DNA of 64,000 bases from Kushneria phosphatilytica (GTDB taxonomy: Bacteria > Pseudomonadota > Gammaproteobacteria > Pseudomonadales > Halomonadaceae). The position numbers were made by a program, and so were the translations under genes. The stretch spans positions 2,790,001 to 2,854,000 of the forward strand of contig NZ_CP043420.1 of NCBI RefSeq assembly GCF_008247605.1. The letters run 5' to 3'. Below, in pieces: positions 49,489-59,779 of this stretch (its first letter is position 1; every line of letters begins with the position of its first letter). The notes under the pieces are model-generated. The model worked only from the letters and a program-made list of their open reading frames with translations, was not told where the DNA came from and searched no databases.

Positions 49489-51831
49489 TCAGAATGTCTG
49501 GCCCAGCGAGAACTGGAAGAACTGGGTATCGTCACCGTTCTTGTCCTTGATCGGCTTGGCCACCGAGAAGGTCAACGGTCCCACCGGAGTCAGCCAGGAA
49601 AGCCCGATACCTGCCGAGACCCGCAGATCATTGAGATCGACACCGGACGAACACTGAGAGTTGTAACCATCCTCGACCGGCAGACAATCCGACAGGTAGG
49701 TGTTACCGGAGTCGATAAAGAACGATGTCTGTACCTGACGATGATCCTCGATGAACGGTGTCGGGAAGATCAGCTCAGCCGACCCCTCCAGCAGGATGTT
49801 GCCGCCGAGGGTATCATCATCACCGTCGGCTCGCTCGGTTGTCGGCTGGCCCAGGGTATTGCTCTCAAAGCCACGTACCGATCCCAGCCCGCCGGAATAG
49901 AAGTTCTCGAAGAACGGATAGGTATCGGTTTTGCCATAACTGTCGGCATAACCCAGTTCGGTACGGAACTTGAGCGCCCACTCTTCGGTTTGGATCGGGA
50001 ACAGCTTCTGCCCCTGATAACGCAGCTTGTAATATTCGGCGTCGCTGCCCGGTCCGGTTACCTCGGCACTTGCCTTCTGATAGCTGCCTGCAGTCGGCAG
50101 AATACCGCGGTTGAGGTTGTTGCGGGTCCAGGCAGTGGTCAGCTTGTAGTTGTTGAAGGTCTTTCCTTCGTCATCCACATAGCGGGCAATCTCCGAGGGA
50201 GAGTCATCGTAGTCCTTGACCGTCAGGTGTTCGCCGCCCAGACCGAAATTCAGTCGCGACAGCTCACTGATCGGATACCCGAAATTGACCCCGCCACCCA
50301 CGGCATCGGTGGAATAGGTCGAGATATCGGCATCCTTGTAGTCCGTCGAGCGGTAGTAGAGGTTGAAACCGCGGGAGATGCCATCAAGTGTCCAGTAGGG
50401 ATTGGTATAACTGAAGTTCAGATTGGTGTAGTAATCACTCTTCTGCGCACCGATATCAACCCGGTTACCGGTCCCCAGGAAGTTGCGCTGAGAAAGCGAA
50501 GCCCCATAGATCAGCCCCTCTGACTGGGCATAGCCGAGACTGGCAGAAATACTGCCGGAGGGCTGTTCCTGTACGTTATAGGTCACATCAAGCTGGTCGG
50601 GCTCGCCCGCGACACGCTGGGTATTAACGTCCACCTGCTTGAAGAAGCCGAGACGCTGCAGGCGCTGCTGAGAGGTCTTGATATCATCGGTCGATGCCGG
50701 AGCACCCTCGAGCTGCACCATCTCGCGGCGCAGCACCTCATCGGCGGTAGTGGTATTGCCCTTGAAGTTGATGCGACGAACATAGGCACGGCGCCCGGGC
50801 TGAACATTGAAGTCTACATCCACGGTATCGCCATCACTGTTGATCTTCGGGACGGCATTGACCTGAGCAAAGGCAAAACCACGCGCCCCCAGCGCCTTGC
50901 GCAGGGCCTCACTGGAAGCTGTCAGCTTCGACTGTGAGAAGATATCCCCGGATTCGGCAGTGACCAGCGAGCGCGCCTTGTCCTTATCCATCTTCAGATC
51001 ACCGGAAAAACCGATGTCACCGATCCGGTAACGCTTGCCCTCGTCGACATTGACCGTCACGTAAATGGTCGACTTGTCGGGGCTGATCGACACCTGAGTA
51101 GAGTCAATCGTGAAATTCACATAGCCCCGATCCAGATAGTACGAGCGCAGTCGATCCAGATCGCCCTGGAGCTTTTCACGAGAGTACTGATCACTTGAGA
51201 ACCAGCCGAAAAACCAGCCGGGCTTGTCTTCGAGCTCGAACTGATCACGCAGGGTATCGTCGCTGAAGGCCTGGTTACCGACAATATTGATCTGACGAAT
51301 CCTCGCCACCGCCCCTTCGTTGATATTGATATCAACCTGTACGCGGTTACGGCTGAGTTGCTCGACCTTCGTGTTGATGCGAGCGCTGTAACGCCCCTGC
51401 TGCTGATAAACCTGCTCCAGCTGACGCTGCATCTCTTCCAGGGTAGAGCGCTGTAGTACCTGCCCCTCGGACAGGCCGGCATCGCGCAGCCCCTTGCGCA
51501 GATCATCCTCGGAGATCTTGGAGTTGCCATTGATCTCGATTTTCGCAATCGAGGGCCGCTCCCTGACATCGACCACCAGCACATTGCCATCCCGGCCGAG
51601 GCTGACATCATCGAACAGACCGGTGCTGAACAGCGATTTGCCTACTCGGGAGAGCGCATCGTCATTAACGGTATCGGAGGCAGAAATCGGCATCGCATTA
51701 AAGACGGTGCCCGCTGAAACGCGTTGCAGCCCCTCGACGCGAATATCCGAAACCTTGAAGGGAGAAATAGCGAATGCCGCCTGTGAAGGAGCCAGCAAAC
51801 ACACCATCAGACCAATGGTTTTAATCTTCAT
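49489..51831 (-). CDS. bamA: BamA, outer-membrane protein assembly factor
   Basis: BamA inserts beta-barrel proteins into the outer membrane. The 780 residues have a signal peptide (MKIKTIGLMVCLLAPSQAAF), five POTRA domains starting at VSDIRVEGLQRVSAGTVFN, and a 16-strand barrel. The barrel contains the substrate-rim motif region GGLGSVRGFESNTLGQP (loop 6 VRGF) and ends in the C-terminal Phe of FQFSLGQTF. All hallmarks are complete. It lies between rseP and skp. Confidence 0.97.
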   Translation of the reverse strand: MKIKTIGLMVCLLAPSQAAFAISPFKVSDIRVEGLQRVSAGTVFNAMPISASDTVNDDALSRVGKSLFSTGLFDDVSLGRDGNVLVVDVRERPSIAKIEINGNSKISEDDLRKGLRDAGLSEGQVLQRSTLEEMQRQLEQVYQQQGRYSARINTKVEQLSRNRVQVDININEGAVARIRQINIVGNQAFSDDTLRDQFELEDKPGWFFGWFSSDQYSREKLQGDLDRLRSYYLDRGYVNFTIDSTQVSISPDKSTIYVTVNVDEGKRYRIGDIGFSGDLKMDKDKARSLVTAESGDIFSQSKLTASSEALRKALGARGFAFAQVNAVPKINSDGDTVDVDFNVQPGRRAYVRRINFKGNTTTADEVLRREMVQLEGAPASTDDIKTSQQRLQRLGFFKQVDVNTQRVAGEPDQLDVTYNVQEQPSGSISASLGYAQSEGLIYGASLSQRNFLGTGNRVDIGAQKSDYYTNLNFSYTNPYWTLDGISRGFNLYYRSTDYKDADISTYSTDAVGGGVNFGYPISELSRLNFGLGGEHLTVKDYDDSPSEIARYVDDEGKTFNNYKLTTAWTRNNLNRGILPTAGSYQKASAEVTGPGSDAEYYKLRYQGQKLFPIQTEEWALKFRTELGYADSYGKTDTYPFFENFYSGGLGSVRGFESNTLGQPTTERADGDDDTLGGNILLEGSAELIFPTPFIEDHRQVQTSFFIDSGNTYLSDCLPVEDGYNSQCSSGVDLNDLRVSAGIGLSWLTPVGPLTFSVAKPIKDKNGDDTQFFQFSLGQTF

Positions 51832-52068
51832 GCCGTCATTTCGCTTTTACTGAATTCCGCCCGCTCGGGGCCCGCTTCTCGTGCCGATAGCAACGCGCGA
51901 TCCGGCTGGCGTCGTTGTATTCGGATACCCGCCATGTCACCGCTGAAAGCCTGCTGGGATACGACAGGTAACACGCGCTCATCGAAGGGGTCGAGATCGT
52001 GAACACGCACCTTATACACATCGCCGCCATCCTGACAAGCACCGCCGCCTTTCGCCCGTAATCCCACG
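51832..52068 (-). other. Gap between rseP and bamA with an unassigned open frame
   Basis: A 237-base gap. One minus-strand frame is open from a GTG at 52067 (two bases after the rseP stop) to a TGA that overlaps the bamA ATG, encoding 79 residues that match no family I know. A second frame of 68 codons overlaps it. Neither has a good ribosome-binding site, so I do not call a gene. Confidence 0.3.
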
Positions 52069-53418
52069 CTAGAGTCTCATCAGGTCGAAATAGAAGGCCA
52101 TGATCATCAACGCAGCCACCAGCGCCGCGCCGATTCTGAGCCCCATGGCCTGTGCTCGGTCCGACAGCGGACGCCCTCGCACAGCCTCAATGGCGTAAAA
52201 CAACAGATGCCCGCCGTCCAGCACCGGGATGGGAAGCAGATTCAACACGCCCAGGCTGATCGACAGATAGGCCAGAAAGCCGATAAAGGTCTCCAGACCG
52301 GAACGCGCCGATTCGCCCGCAACCCGGGCGATGGTGATCGGGCCGGAAAGATTCGAAGGAGAAATCAGACCGGTCAGCATCTTCCGGATCGACCCCACGG
52401 TCAGCGCCGTCATCGAGGCCGTACGATGCAACGCACGTCCGACCGCTTCCAGTGGGCCATAGCGCAACTCCCGTCGATACTGCGCCGGCCACTGCCCCGG
52501 TTCAGCAGCTGCACCGATATAGCCGACACTGCGGCCATCATCGAGCTGATGAGGGCGAGGCTTCAGCGTCACCGGACGGGTTTGACCATTACGGCTTACC
52601 TGTAGCTCAAGCGTCCGGTTGGCCGAGGCCTGCACCTGGTTCACCAGCTCCGACCAGTCATCGATATGAACACCGCCGATCGAAATGATCCGATCCCCGG
52701 CCTGTAGCCCGGCAGCGGCCGCTGCCCCCTCCGGCAGCACTCGACCGATAACCGGAGGCGTTGCCGGGCGCCATGGTACAAATCCCAGCGTTTCCAAGGG
52801 CCGTGGCGGGTCCTGCTGCGCCATATAGCTTGAGACATTCAGGGTATGCTGTTGTAGTGCACCCCCCTCATTGCGAGTCTCGAAATGCAATCGATCACGA
52901 CCAATGGCGCCAATCAGGGCAAGATTGACCTCTTCCCAGGAGCGGGTACGCTCCCCCTCTATACGGACAATCTCCTGACCACGTTCAAGCCCACCCCCGG
53001 CGGCCGGCGAATCAGGTGACACCGCCCCTACCATGGGAGTTACCGTGGTCGTCCCCACCATGAACATCAGCCAGTAGGCCACCAGCGCCAGCAAAAAATT
53101 GGCCAGTGGACCGGCAGACACCACGGCGATACGTTTCCAGACCGATTGACGATTGAAGGCAAGATGCTGCTCAGCGGGATCAACAGGAGCTTCGCGCTCA
53201 TCAAGCATCCTGACGTAGCCACCCAGCGGAATCGCCGCGAGCGCAAATTCCGTACCATGCCGATCAACGCGCATCAGCAGCGGCCGCCCGAAGCCAACCG
53301 AAAAACGCAGCACCCGGATGCCACAGCGACGAGCAACCCAGAAATGGCCAAACTCGTGGATGGTGATCAGGACCCCCAGCACCACGATAACGGCCAGGAT
53401 ATTCTGGAGAATACCCAT
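52069..53418 (-). CDS. rseP: RseP, site-2 intramembrane protease
   Basis: RseP cuts anti-sigma-E (RseA) within the membrane and also clears signal-peptide remnants. The 449 residues have the zinc motif His21-Glu22-x-x-His25 in ITIHEFGHFWVARRCGI. Two tandem PDZ domains follow (about 120-300, with GAAAAAGLQAGDRIISIGG in the second). The third metal ligand region is NLLPIPVLDGGHLL. The ATG at 53418 forms a TGATG with the dxr stop; a GTG three bases upstream is also possible. Confidence 0.95.
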   Translation of the reverse strand: MGILQNILAVIVVLGVLITIHEFGHFWVARRCGIRVLRFSVGFGRPLLMRVDRHGTEFALAAIPLGGYVRMLDEREAPVDPAEQHLAFNRQSVWKRIAVVSAGPLANFLLALVAYWLMFMVGTTTVTPMVGAVSPDSPAAGGGLERGQEIVRIEGERTRSWEEVNLALIGAIGRDRLHFETRNEGGALQQHTLNVSSYMAQQDPPRPLETLGFVPWRPATPPVIGRVLPEGAAAAAGLQAGDRIISIGGVHIDDWSELVNQVQASANRTLELQVSRNGQTRPVTLKPRPHQLDDGRSVGYIGAAAEPGQWPAQYRRELRYGPLEAVGRALHRTASMTALTVGSIRKMLTGLISPSNLSGPITIARVAGESARSGLETFIGFLAYLSISLGVLNLLPIPVLDGGHLLFYAIEAVRGRPLSDRAQAMGLRIGAALVAALMIMAFYFDLMRL

Positions 53419-54602
53419 CACCCGCTCCGCTCCCGGCGCTCGAGCTCGACAGTCGCCATGTCACGAGCTTGACGATCCATGTCAAGAATATGTTCAAGGC
53501 TGTCAGCCGGTACGTGCGCCAGCTGTTCGAGCACCCGCTCCACTATTATCGGGATGGTCATGAAGGGAATACGCTCGGCCAGAAAGGCAGCCACCGCTAC
53601 TTCATTGGCGGCATTCAATGCGGCTGGCGCTGTACCACCGATCATCATCGCCTCGCGCGCCAGCCTCAGGCAGGGGAAACGAGTCACATCCGGTGCTTCG
53701 AAATCGAGCCTACCGGTGGCAAACAGATCCAGCGGCGCTACCCCTGTTTCGATCCGCTCCGGCCATGCCAGACCATGAGCAATCGGTGTCCGCATGTCCG
53801 GGTTGCCCATCTGGGCGATGACCGAGCCATCTATGTAGGCTGCCATGGAGTGAATCACGCTTTGTGGATGCACCACCACCTCGACCTGCTCGTGTGTAGC
53901 ATCGAACAGCCAGCACGCCTCGATCAGCTCAAGTCCCTTGTTCATCAGAGAGGCACTATCCACCGAGATCTTGCGCCCCATCGACCAGTTGGGGTGGGCA
54001 CAGGCCTGATCCGGTGTTACCCGAGCCAGTCGAGTCATATCCCATTCACGAAAAGGACCGCCGGAAGCAGTCAGGAGAAGGCGATTGACACCGCAGCGGG
54101 AGAGGCCACCACGGTGATGATGAGGCAGGCACTGGAAGATGGCATTGTGCTCGGAGTCGATCGGAAGCAGGACCGCACCGCTTTCGGCCACCTCACGCAT
54201 GAATAGCGCCCCGCTCATGACCAACGCTTCCTTGTTGGCCAACAATACCCGTCGTCCGGCGCGCACGGCCGCCAGGGTCGGCGTCAGCGCCGCAGCACCA
54301 ACGATGGCCGACATGACGATATCGGCGGCTGCGGCCACTTCACACAGCGCGGTTTCTCCATAAGCGACCCGGGTAGGCAAATCGCTATCGGCCAGCGCCC
54401 GGGTCAGCCAGTGCGCATCCTCGGCGCCTGATAACACAGCCACTTCGGGGCGGTGCACGCGACACAGCTCCAATAGTGCCTGACAGCTGCTCTGGGCGGT
54501 AAGTGCATGAACGCGATAGCGTTCAGGGTGGCGGGCAATGACATCAAGGGTACTGGTACCGATCGAACCAGTGGCACCCAGTACTGTAACGGTCTGCGTC
54601 AT
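53418..54602 (-). CDS. dxr: Dxr (IspC), 1-deoxy-D-xylulose 5-phosphate reductoisomerase
   Basis: Dxr makes 2-C-methyl-D-erythritol 4-phosphate, the second step of non-mevalonate isoprenoid synthesis. From the ATG at 54602 (GGAG seven bases upstream) it has 394 residues. The NADPH motif is [15 protein letters not shown], the flexible loop region [14 protein letters not shown], and the metal/substrate region [13 protein letters not shown] and [20 protein letters not shown]. It lies between cdsA and rseP. Confidence 0.97.
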   Translation of the reverse strand: MTQTVTVLGATGSIGTSTLDVIARHPERYRVHALTAQSSCQALLELCRVHRPEVAVLSGAEDAHWLTRALADSDLPTRVAYGETALCEVAAAADIVMSAIVGAAALTPTLAAVRAGRRVLLANKEALVMSGALFMREVAESGAVLLPIDSEHNAIFQCLPHHHRGGLSRCGVNRLLLTASGGPFREWDMTRLARVTPDQACAHPNWSMGRKISVDSASLMNKGLELIEACWLFDATHEQVEVVVHPQSVIHSMAAYIDGSVIAQMGNPDMRTPIAHGLAWPERIETGVAPLDLFATGRLDFEAPDVTRFPCLRLAREAMMIGGTAPAALNAANEVAVAAFLAERIPFMTIPIIVERVLEQLAHVPADSLEHILDMDRQARDMATVELERRERSG

Positions 54603-54629
54603 GATGGGCTCCAGAGGCCGCAAGCGACA

Positions 54630-55427
54630 TCAGCCAACCCAGGGGGCCAGCAAGGCGAACAGCGGGATCGCAGCGGTAAGACTGTCGATGCGATCGAGCA
54701 GTCCACCATGACCCGGCAACAGCTGTCCGGAATCCTTGATGCCACGATGGCGCTTGAGCATGCTTTCACACAGATCTCCCAGAACCGAGGCAGCAGTAAC
54801 GATTGCTGTCACGACCAGCAGCACCACACCACGCATGATGCCGAAATCCTGCCACCAGGCCATCAGCAGTGCCAGTACTGCCGACCCCGCCAGCGCGCCG
54901 TAGACACCTGCCCAGGACTTGCCGGGACTGACCCGGGGAGCCAGTTTGCGATTACCAAAGGCTCGCCCGGCAAAGTAGGCAGCAATATCGGCGCCCCAGA
55001 CGACAAACAGTACATAAAGCAGCCAGATCGGCTGCTCACGCAACACTAGAAAACCGATCCAGCATGGCAGCAGAATCCAGACCCCCATGGCCAGGCGCAT
55101 GCCAACACTTTCCCACTGATCGGTCGCCTGCGGATAGCGGATAACCCAGTAAAGACAGACCAGCCAACCCAACAGCCCCACCCATAAGGGCCAACTCTGA
55201 AAAGCGATACCACTCGACCATGCCAGCGCCATGGCGGATAACATGGACAGGGCAAACAATGCCTTGTCGCGAGGCGCTTCACGTCCGGCGAGATTCGACC
55301 ATTCCCAGGCGGCAGCCACCACCAGCAAGCCGATGAAAGCGGCGTACCAGCCACCGCTGAGCAAAAACAGCAGTACCAGTGACGCCGGTCCGATCACCAG
55401 CGCAGTCAGAACCCGTTGCTTAAGCAC
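54630..55427 (-). CDS. cdsA: CdsA, phosphatidate cytidylyltransferase
   Basis: CdsA makes CDP-diacylglycerol, the precursor of all phospholipids. The 265-residue membrane protein has about seven hydrophobic helices and the CDP-DAG signature in SMLKRHRGIKDSGQLLPGH followed by GGLLDRIDSL. The start is a GTG at 55427 that overlaps the uppS stop by eight bases; the conserved LKQRVLTALVIGP follows at once. Confidence 0.95.
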   Translation of the reverse strand: MLKQRVLTALVIGPASLVLLFLLSGGWYAAFIGLLVVAAAWEWSNLAGREAPRDKALFALSMLSAMALAWSSGIAFQSWPLWVGLLGWLVCLYWVIRYPQATDQWESVGMRLAMGVWILLPCWIGFLVLREQPIWLLYVLFVVWGADIAAYFAGRAFGNRKLAPRVSPGKSWAGVYGALAGSAVLALLMAWWQDFGIMRGVVLLVVTAIVTAASVLGDLCESMLKRHRGIKDSGQLLPGHGGLLDRIDSLTAAIPLFALLAPWVG

Positions 55428-56190
55428 CCTGCTGCACCTCGACCTGTTCGTCCGTCATGCCGAAGCGGCGCTTGCGCCTGGCAAAGGTATCCAGCGCCTC
55501 ATCAAAGGCGTCGGCCCCAAAATCCGGCCAGTACAGGGACGAGAAATAGAACTCGGCATAGGCCAGCTGCCATAGCAGAAAATTACTGATGCGCTGTTCA
55601 CCACTGGTGCGAATGCAAAGATCCACATCCGGAACACCATTATGCCGGATCTCGCTGTCCAGCAGTGTCTCATCAATATCACGAGCACCAATTTCGCCGG
55701 ACTCGATACGCTCACCCAGGCGCCGGGCCGCACCAGCAATATCCCAGCGTCCACCATAATTGGCCGCCACGATCAGATGCAGACCGGTGTTCCCCTGCGT
55801 CAGACGCTCGGCACGATCGATCGCGCGGTTGAGCGAATGAGGCAACCGGGAGCGCTCCCCAACGATGGAAATACGAATATTGTTCTTGTGCAGACGCGCC
55901 ACTTCACGGCGCAGTACCAGCACAAACAGCTCCATCAGCGCGCCAACTTCCTGAGCCGGACGCTTCCAGTTCTCGCTGGAAAAGGCGAACAGGGTGATGG
56001 CCTCGAGCTCCCGCTCAACGGCACGCTGAATGACCGCACGTACCGACTCGACGCCGGCATGATGGCCGCGAATGCCGGACAACCCATGGGCCCTTGCCCA
56101 GCGATTGTTGCCATCCATGATGATCGCCACATGACGGAGTCCGGAGTGTGGCGGGTTGGGCAAAGACGTATCGGGCATGAGTACTCGCAT
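55420..56190 (-). CDS. uppS: UppS (IspU), undecaprenyl diphosphate synthase
   Basis: UppS adds cis-isoprenes to make the C55 carrier lipid for peptidoglycan and LPS. The 256 residues hold the catalytic Asp in VAIIMDGNNRWARAHG, LFAFSSENWKRP, and DLCIRTSGEQRISNFLLWQ. It begins at ATG 56190; a second ATG at 56178 may be the true start because the ribosome-binding site is unclear. The order frr-uppS-cdsA is standard. Confidence 0.96.
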   Translation of the reverse strand: MRVLMPDTSLPNPPHSGLRHVAIIMDGNNRWARAHGLSGIRGHHAGVESVRAVIQRAVERELEAITLFAFSSENWKRPAQEVGALMELFVLVLRREVARLHKNNIRISIVGERSRLPHSLNRAIDRAERLTQGNTGLHLIVAANYGGRWDIAGAARRLGERIESGEIGARDIDETLLDSEIRHNGVPDVDLCIRTSGEQRISNFLLWQLAYAEFYFSSLYWPDFGADAFDEALDTFARRKRRFGMTDEQVEVQQGA

Positions 56191-56238
56191 CGGTACGCGA
56201 TCATCCGCATCGCATACATCGGTCGGGATCCGGCAGTG

Positions 56239-56796
56239 TCAGACCTGCATCAGGTCCTTTTCCTTCTGCTCAAGCAACTGATCGATATCGGCAATCGCCC
56301 GATCGGTCAGCTTCTGAATGGCTTCCTCGGCCTGACGCTCCTCGTCTTCCGAGATATCCTTCTGCTTGAGCAGCGCCTTGACATCATTGTTGGCATCACG
56401 ACGCACATTACGCACTGCCACACGTCCCTGCTCGGCCTCCTGACGCGCCTGACGGATATACCCCTTGCGCGTCTCCTCGGTGAGCGGCGGCATGGGCACA
56501 CGAATGACCGTACCGGCGGTATTGGGATTGAGTCCAAGGTCAGCCATCAGAATGGCCTTTTCAATCCTGGGCACCATCGATTTTTCCCATGGCACTACAG
56601 TAAGCGTGCGGGCATCCTCGACATTGACGTTGGCTGCCTGACTGATGGGCAGCTCGGTGCCGTAATAGTCGACGCGAACCGCATCAAGCACGCTGGGGTG
56701 CGCACGACCGGTCCGAATCTTGGAAAACGCCGATTGGAGCGCTTCTACACTCTTGCGCATACGCGCTTCGGCGTCCTGCTGGATATCGTTGATCAC
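56239..56796 (-). CDS. frr: Ribosome recycling factor
   Basis: RRF with EF-G splits post-termination ribosomes. Read from the GTG at 56796 the protein is 185 residues, exactly the E. coli length, starting [24 protein letters not shown] lies nine bases before this GTG. A TTG at 56805 would add three residues. Landmarks are [17 protein letters not shown] and [19 protein letters not shown]. Confidence 0.96.
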   Translation of the reverse strand: MINDIQQDAEARMRKSVEALQSAFSKIRTGRAHPSVLDAVRVDYYGTELPISQAANVNVEDARTLTVVPWEKSMVPRIEKAILMADLGLNPNTAGTVIRVPMPPLTEETRKGYIRQARQEAEQGRVAVRNVRRDANNDVKALLKQKDISEDEERQAEEAIQKLTDRAIADIDQLLEQKEKDLMQV

Positions 56797-56813
56797 GATG
56801 TTCAACCTCTGAC

Positions 56814-57563
56814 TTATTGATCTTCATCCCTGGCCACGTCGATCAGCGTGCCTTCACGGCCGCCCACCACCAGATTCAGCAGTGCACCAGGGCGCGTCAT
56901 GTCGAAGACGCGGACCGGCATGTCATGGTCACGTACCAGACAGATTGCGGTCAAATCCATTACACCCAGCTTCTGTGATAACACCTGATCGTAATCCAGA
57001 TGCTCGTATTTCACCGCATCGGGATGATTGACCGGGTCCTTGTCGTAGACGCCGTCTACCTTGGTCGCCTTGAGCACCACATCGGCATCGATCTCGATAC
57101 CTCGCAGACAGGCGGCACTATCGGTGGTAAAGAACGGATTACCGGTACCGGCAGAGAAGATCACGACATCACCCGATGTCAGGTAGCGGATGGCGGTGCG
57201 GCGATCATAGTGCTCGACCACGCCACTCATCTGAATGGCTGACATGACACGCGAACGGATACTGGAGCGCTCAAGCGCATCGCGCATGGCGAGTGCGTTC
57301 ATCACGGTCGCCAGCATCCCCATATGATCACCGGTCACCCGCTCCATGCCGGCGGCGTGCAAAGCCGCCCCGCGGAACAGGTTGCCACCACCGATCACGA
57401 TGCCCACCTGGACCCCGATGCCAACCAGCTGACCGATTTCCAGCGCCATGCGATCCAGCACCTTGGGATCGATGCCGAAATCATGATCGCCCGTCAGGGC
57501 CTCGCCGGAAAGTTTGAGCAGGATACGCTTGTACTTGACGCTACGATCTGGGGCGGGGGGCAT
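56814..57563 (-). CDS. pyrH: PyrH, uridylate kinase
   Basis: PyrH phosphorylates UMP to UDP as a GTP-regulated hexamer. The 249 residues include [54 protein letters not shown] and [16 protein letters not shown] [20 protein letters not shown]. The ATG has GGAGAG upstream. Two strong hairpins lie between tsf and this gene. Confidence 0.97.
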   Translation of the reverse strand: MPPAPDRSVKYKRILLKLSGEALTGDHDFGIDPKVLDRMALEIGQLVGIGVQVGIVIGGGNLFRGAALHAAGMERVTGDHMGMLATVMNALAMRDALERSSIRSRVMSAIQMSGVVEHYDRRTAIRYLTSGDVVIFSAGTGNPFFTTDSAACLRGIEIDADVVLKATKVDGVYDKDPVNHPDAVKYEHLDYDQVLSQKLGVMDLTAICLVRDHDMPVRVFDMTRPGALLNLVVGGREGTLIDVARDEDQ

Positions 57564-57628
57564 GACTCATCTCTCCTGAACGGGACGTGCTCTGACAGTA
57601 TTACAGCCGCGCGGGCAGGCGGCACATA

Positions 57629-57660
57629 CACATTGGCGTGCGCAAGCGCACGCCAATGTG
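57629..57660 (-). repeat. 14-base-pair hairpin between tsf and pyrH
   Basis: CACATTGGCGTGCG and CGCACGCCAATGTG are perfect complements around a CAAG loop. No T-run follows on the minus strand, so readthrough, pausing or RNA processing is more likely than simple termination. Confidence 0.7.
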
Positions 57661-57668
57661 GAGTCGCT

Positions 57669-57702
57669 GATTTCGCGACGAGGACTATCATATCGCGAAA
57701 TC
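57669..57702 (-). repeat. Second hairpin between tsf and pyrH
   Basis: GATTTCGCGA and TCGCGAAATC form a perfect 10-base stem with a 14-base loop. An outer GTCGC/GCGAC pair (57663-57667 with 57709-57713) could extend it to the last base before the tsf stop codon. Confidence 0.6.
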
Positions 57703-57713
57703 AACACGGCGAC

Positions 57714-58583
57714 TTAGCTGCGTCGCGCCTGCTCCATGACTTCCTTGGCAAAGTCGACTTCTTCCTTCTCGATGCCCTCGCCGACCTCAAAGCGCACAAA
57801 GCTTGCCACTTCACCGCCGGACTGCTTGACGTAATCCGCAACGGTGAGGTTCTGATCCTTGACGAAAGGCTGGTTGATCAGGCTGTTCTCGGAGAGATAC
57901 TTCTTGAGACGACCCTGCACCATCTTTTCGGCGATTTCGGCGGGTTTTCCTGCCATATCCGGCTGCGCCAGAATGATCGCCTTTTCCTTGTCGAGCTCTT
58001 CCTGGGGCATCTTCTCGGGATGCGAGACGGAAGGATTGATGGCAGCCACGTGCATGGCCACATCACGGGCCGCTTCAACGGTACCGCCCGTCAGCACCAC
58101 GATGGCGCCGATGCGATCGCCATGCACATAGGCACCGACCACACCGCCGGCAGGCGCTTCAACCACCGAGGCACGACGCACGGTGACATTCTCGCCGATC
58201 TTCTGCACCAGCTGAACACGAGCCTCTTCCAGCTCGCCATCCATCAGGGCAGCCACATCTTCACTGCGAGTATCCAGCACCTTGTTGACGACTTCATTGG
58301 CGAAGCTGCGGAAGTTGTCATCACGCGCCACAAAGTCGGTCTCGGAATTGACCTCGAGCATCACGGCGGTCTGGCCGTCATCGGAGACGCGCGTCAGGAT
58401 GGCGCCTTCGGCGGCCACACGGCCGGCCTTCTTGGCGGATTTGAGGCCGGCGTTCTTGCGCAGGTTTTCGATTGCCTGCTCGATGTCGCCATCGGCTTCG
58501 CCAAGTGCCTTCTTGCACTCCATCATGCCGAGCCCGGTGCGCTCGCGCAGTTCCTTGACCAGAGATGCGCTGATAGCTGCCAT
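57714..58583 (-). CDS. tsf: Elongation factor Ts
   Basis: EF-Ts recharges EF-Tu with GTP. The 289 residues begin [20 protein letters not shown] and [19 protein letters not shown], with the EF-Tu contact motif [20 protein letters not shown] and the C-terminal [18 protein letters not shown]. It is the second gene after rpsB, with an internal terminator-like hairpin between them. Confidence 0.98.
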   Translation of the reverse strand: MAAISASLVKELRERTGLGMMECKKALGEADGDIEQAIENLRKNAGLKSAKKAGRVAAEGAILTRVSDDGQTAVMLEVNSETDFVARDDNFRSFANEVVNKVLDTRSEDVAALMDGELEEARVQLVQKIGENVTVRRASVVEAPAGGVVGAYVHGDRIGAIVVLTGGTVEAARDVAMHVAAINPSVSHPEKMPQEELDKEKAIILAQPDMAGKPAEIAEKMVQGRLKKYLSENSLINQPFVKDQNLTVADYVKQSGGEVASFVRFEVGEGIEKEEVDFAKEVMEQARRS

Positions 58584-58686
58584 GTCATGAACCTCTGTTG
58601 GATCGGGTAAGTACCGAATGTGCGCTCGTGTGCGCATTCGGCTGCATGTTCTGTTGCTCGCCACCGGCGAGCAGGGTCATGTCTCC

Positions 58687-58711
58687 AAAAAAGGGGGCCG
58701 CAGCCCCCTTT
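58687..58711 (-). terminator. Intrinsic terminator/attenuator between rpsB and tsf
   Basis: On the minus strand AAAGGGGGC and GCCCCCTTT form a 9-base stem with a 4-base loop, ending in TTTTTT. It is 45 bases after the rpsB stop and would reduce tsf relative to rpsB, as in E. coli. Confidence 0.85.
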
Positions 58712-58756
58712 CCTGTCGCGGGACCAGCGCATGCCGCGACTGATCCCGATGACCGC

Positions 58757-59515
58757 TTACTCGGAAGCAGTCTGTTCGGAGGCAGTGTCCTGGGGCGCTT
58801 CACCGCCTTCTTCAACCTCGACGAACTCGTCCGGGTTACCTTCCTTCGCCTTCGCGCAGGCATCCGCCACGGCAGACACGTAAATCTGAATGGCACGAAT
58901 GGAGTCGTCATTACCCGGAATGATGTAATCCACGCCATCCGGATCGGAGTTGGAATCGACCACACCAATGACCGGAATGCCCAGCTTGTTGGCTTCGTTG
59001 ATGGCAATGCGCTCGTGATCCACATCAATCACGAACAATGCATCGGGCAGACCGCCCATGTCCTTGATCCCGCCGATGGAACGCTCGAGCTTCTCCTGCT
59101 CGCGGGTCACCATCAGGACTTCCTTCTTGGTCAGCTTCTCGAAGGTGCCATCTTCATGCATCGTCTCGATGTCACGCAGACGCTTGATCGACTGACGGAT
59201 CGTCTTGAAGTTGGTCAGCATGCCCCCGAGCCAGCGATGATTGACATACGGCTGACTGACACGGCTTGCCTGCTCGCGCACGATCTTGCTGGCGGCGCGT
59301 TTGGTGCCAACAAACAGAATCTTGTTGTTGTTGGCAGCCATCCGCTCGACCACCTTCAGGGTGTCGTTCAGCGCCGGCAGGGTGTGCTCGAGGTTGATGA
59401 TGTGAATCTTGTTGCGTGCACCAAAGATGTACTTGCCCATCTTCGGGTTCCAGTAACGGGTCTGGTGACCGAAGTGAGCGCCTGCCTTGAGCAGGTCACG
59501 CATGGTAACGGACAT
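58757..59515 (-). CDS. rpsB: 30S ribosomal protein S2
   Basis: S2 binds the head/body junction of the small subunit together with S1. From the ATG at 59515 (CAGGAGAG upstream) it is 252 residues. It has [53 protein letters not shown] and [20 protein letters not shown]. The C-terminal tail is acidic. It is the first gene of the long minus-strand cluster. Confidence 0.98.
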   Translation of the reverse strand: MSVTMRDLLKAGAHFGHQTRYWNPKMGKYIFGARNKIHIINLEHTLPALNDTLKVVERMAANNNKILFVGTKRAASKIVREQASRVSQPYVNHRWLGGMLTNFKTIRQSIKRLRDIETMHEDGTFEKLTKKEVLMVTREQEKLERSIGGIKDMGGLPDALFVIDVDHERIAINEANKLGIPVIGVVDSNSDPDGVDYIIPGNDDSIRAIQIYVSAVADACAKAKEGNPDEFVEVEEGGEAPQDTASEQTASE

Positions 59516-59675
59516 GAAAACTCTCCTGAGTCGGGTTAGGCCTCCACGCATCCCATGGGTCCGACCGCATTGGCGGCACCCGGGACCATGTGTCGATGCG
59601 TGTGTGGGTTCACGTTTTATCGCGTCTCCTGCAACGGCCGGCTGGCAAGATTGCAGGAAATCGCGCGGCTTTATA
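59516..59675 (-). promoter_or_regulatory. rpsB leader and promoter
   Basis: On the minus strand TGGTATAAA gives an extended -10 (TATAAA at 59670-59675) with a poor -35. The leader of about 150 bases before rpsB can form GC-rich hairpins, as in the S2 autoregulatory leader of gammaproteobacteria. Binding of S2 is inferred from the family. Confidence 0.5.
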
Positions 59676-59779
59676 CCATATCAGGCCTGCAAGATGAAGC
59701 CGCCACCTGCTCGAACGCTATCCCCAGGGCCCGCCATCATCCCCGACAGGCTGCCTGCAACCCATGACTATCGAGTGAC

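Noticed and set aside
55642..56820. 392-codon plus-strand open frame across uppS and frr
   Set aside because: It is antisense to two conserved genes and its translation resembles no protein family.
57324..58610. 428-codon plus-strand open frame across pyrH and tsf
   Set aside because: It is antisense to two certain genes and has no ribosome-binding site or family features. Long antisense frames are common opposite GC-rich coding DNA.
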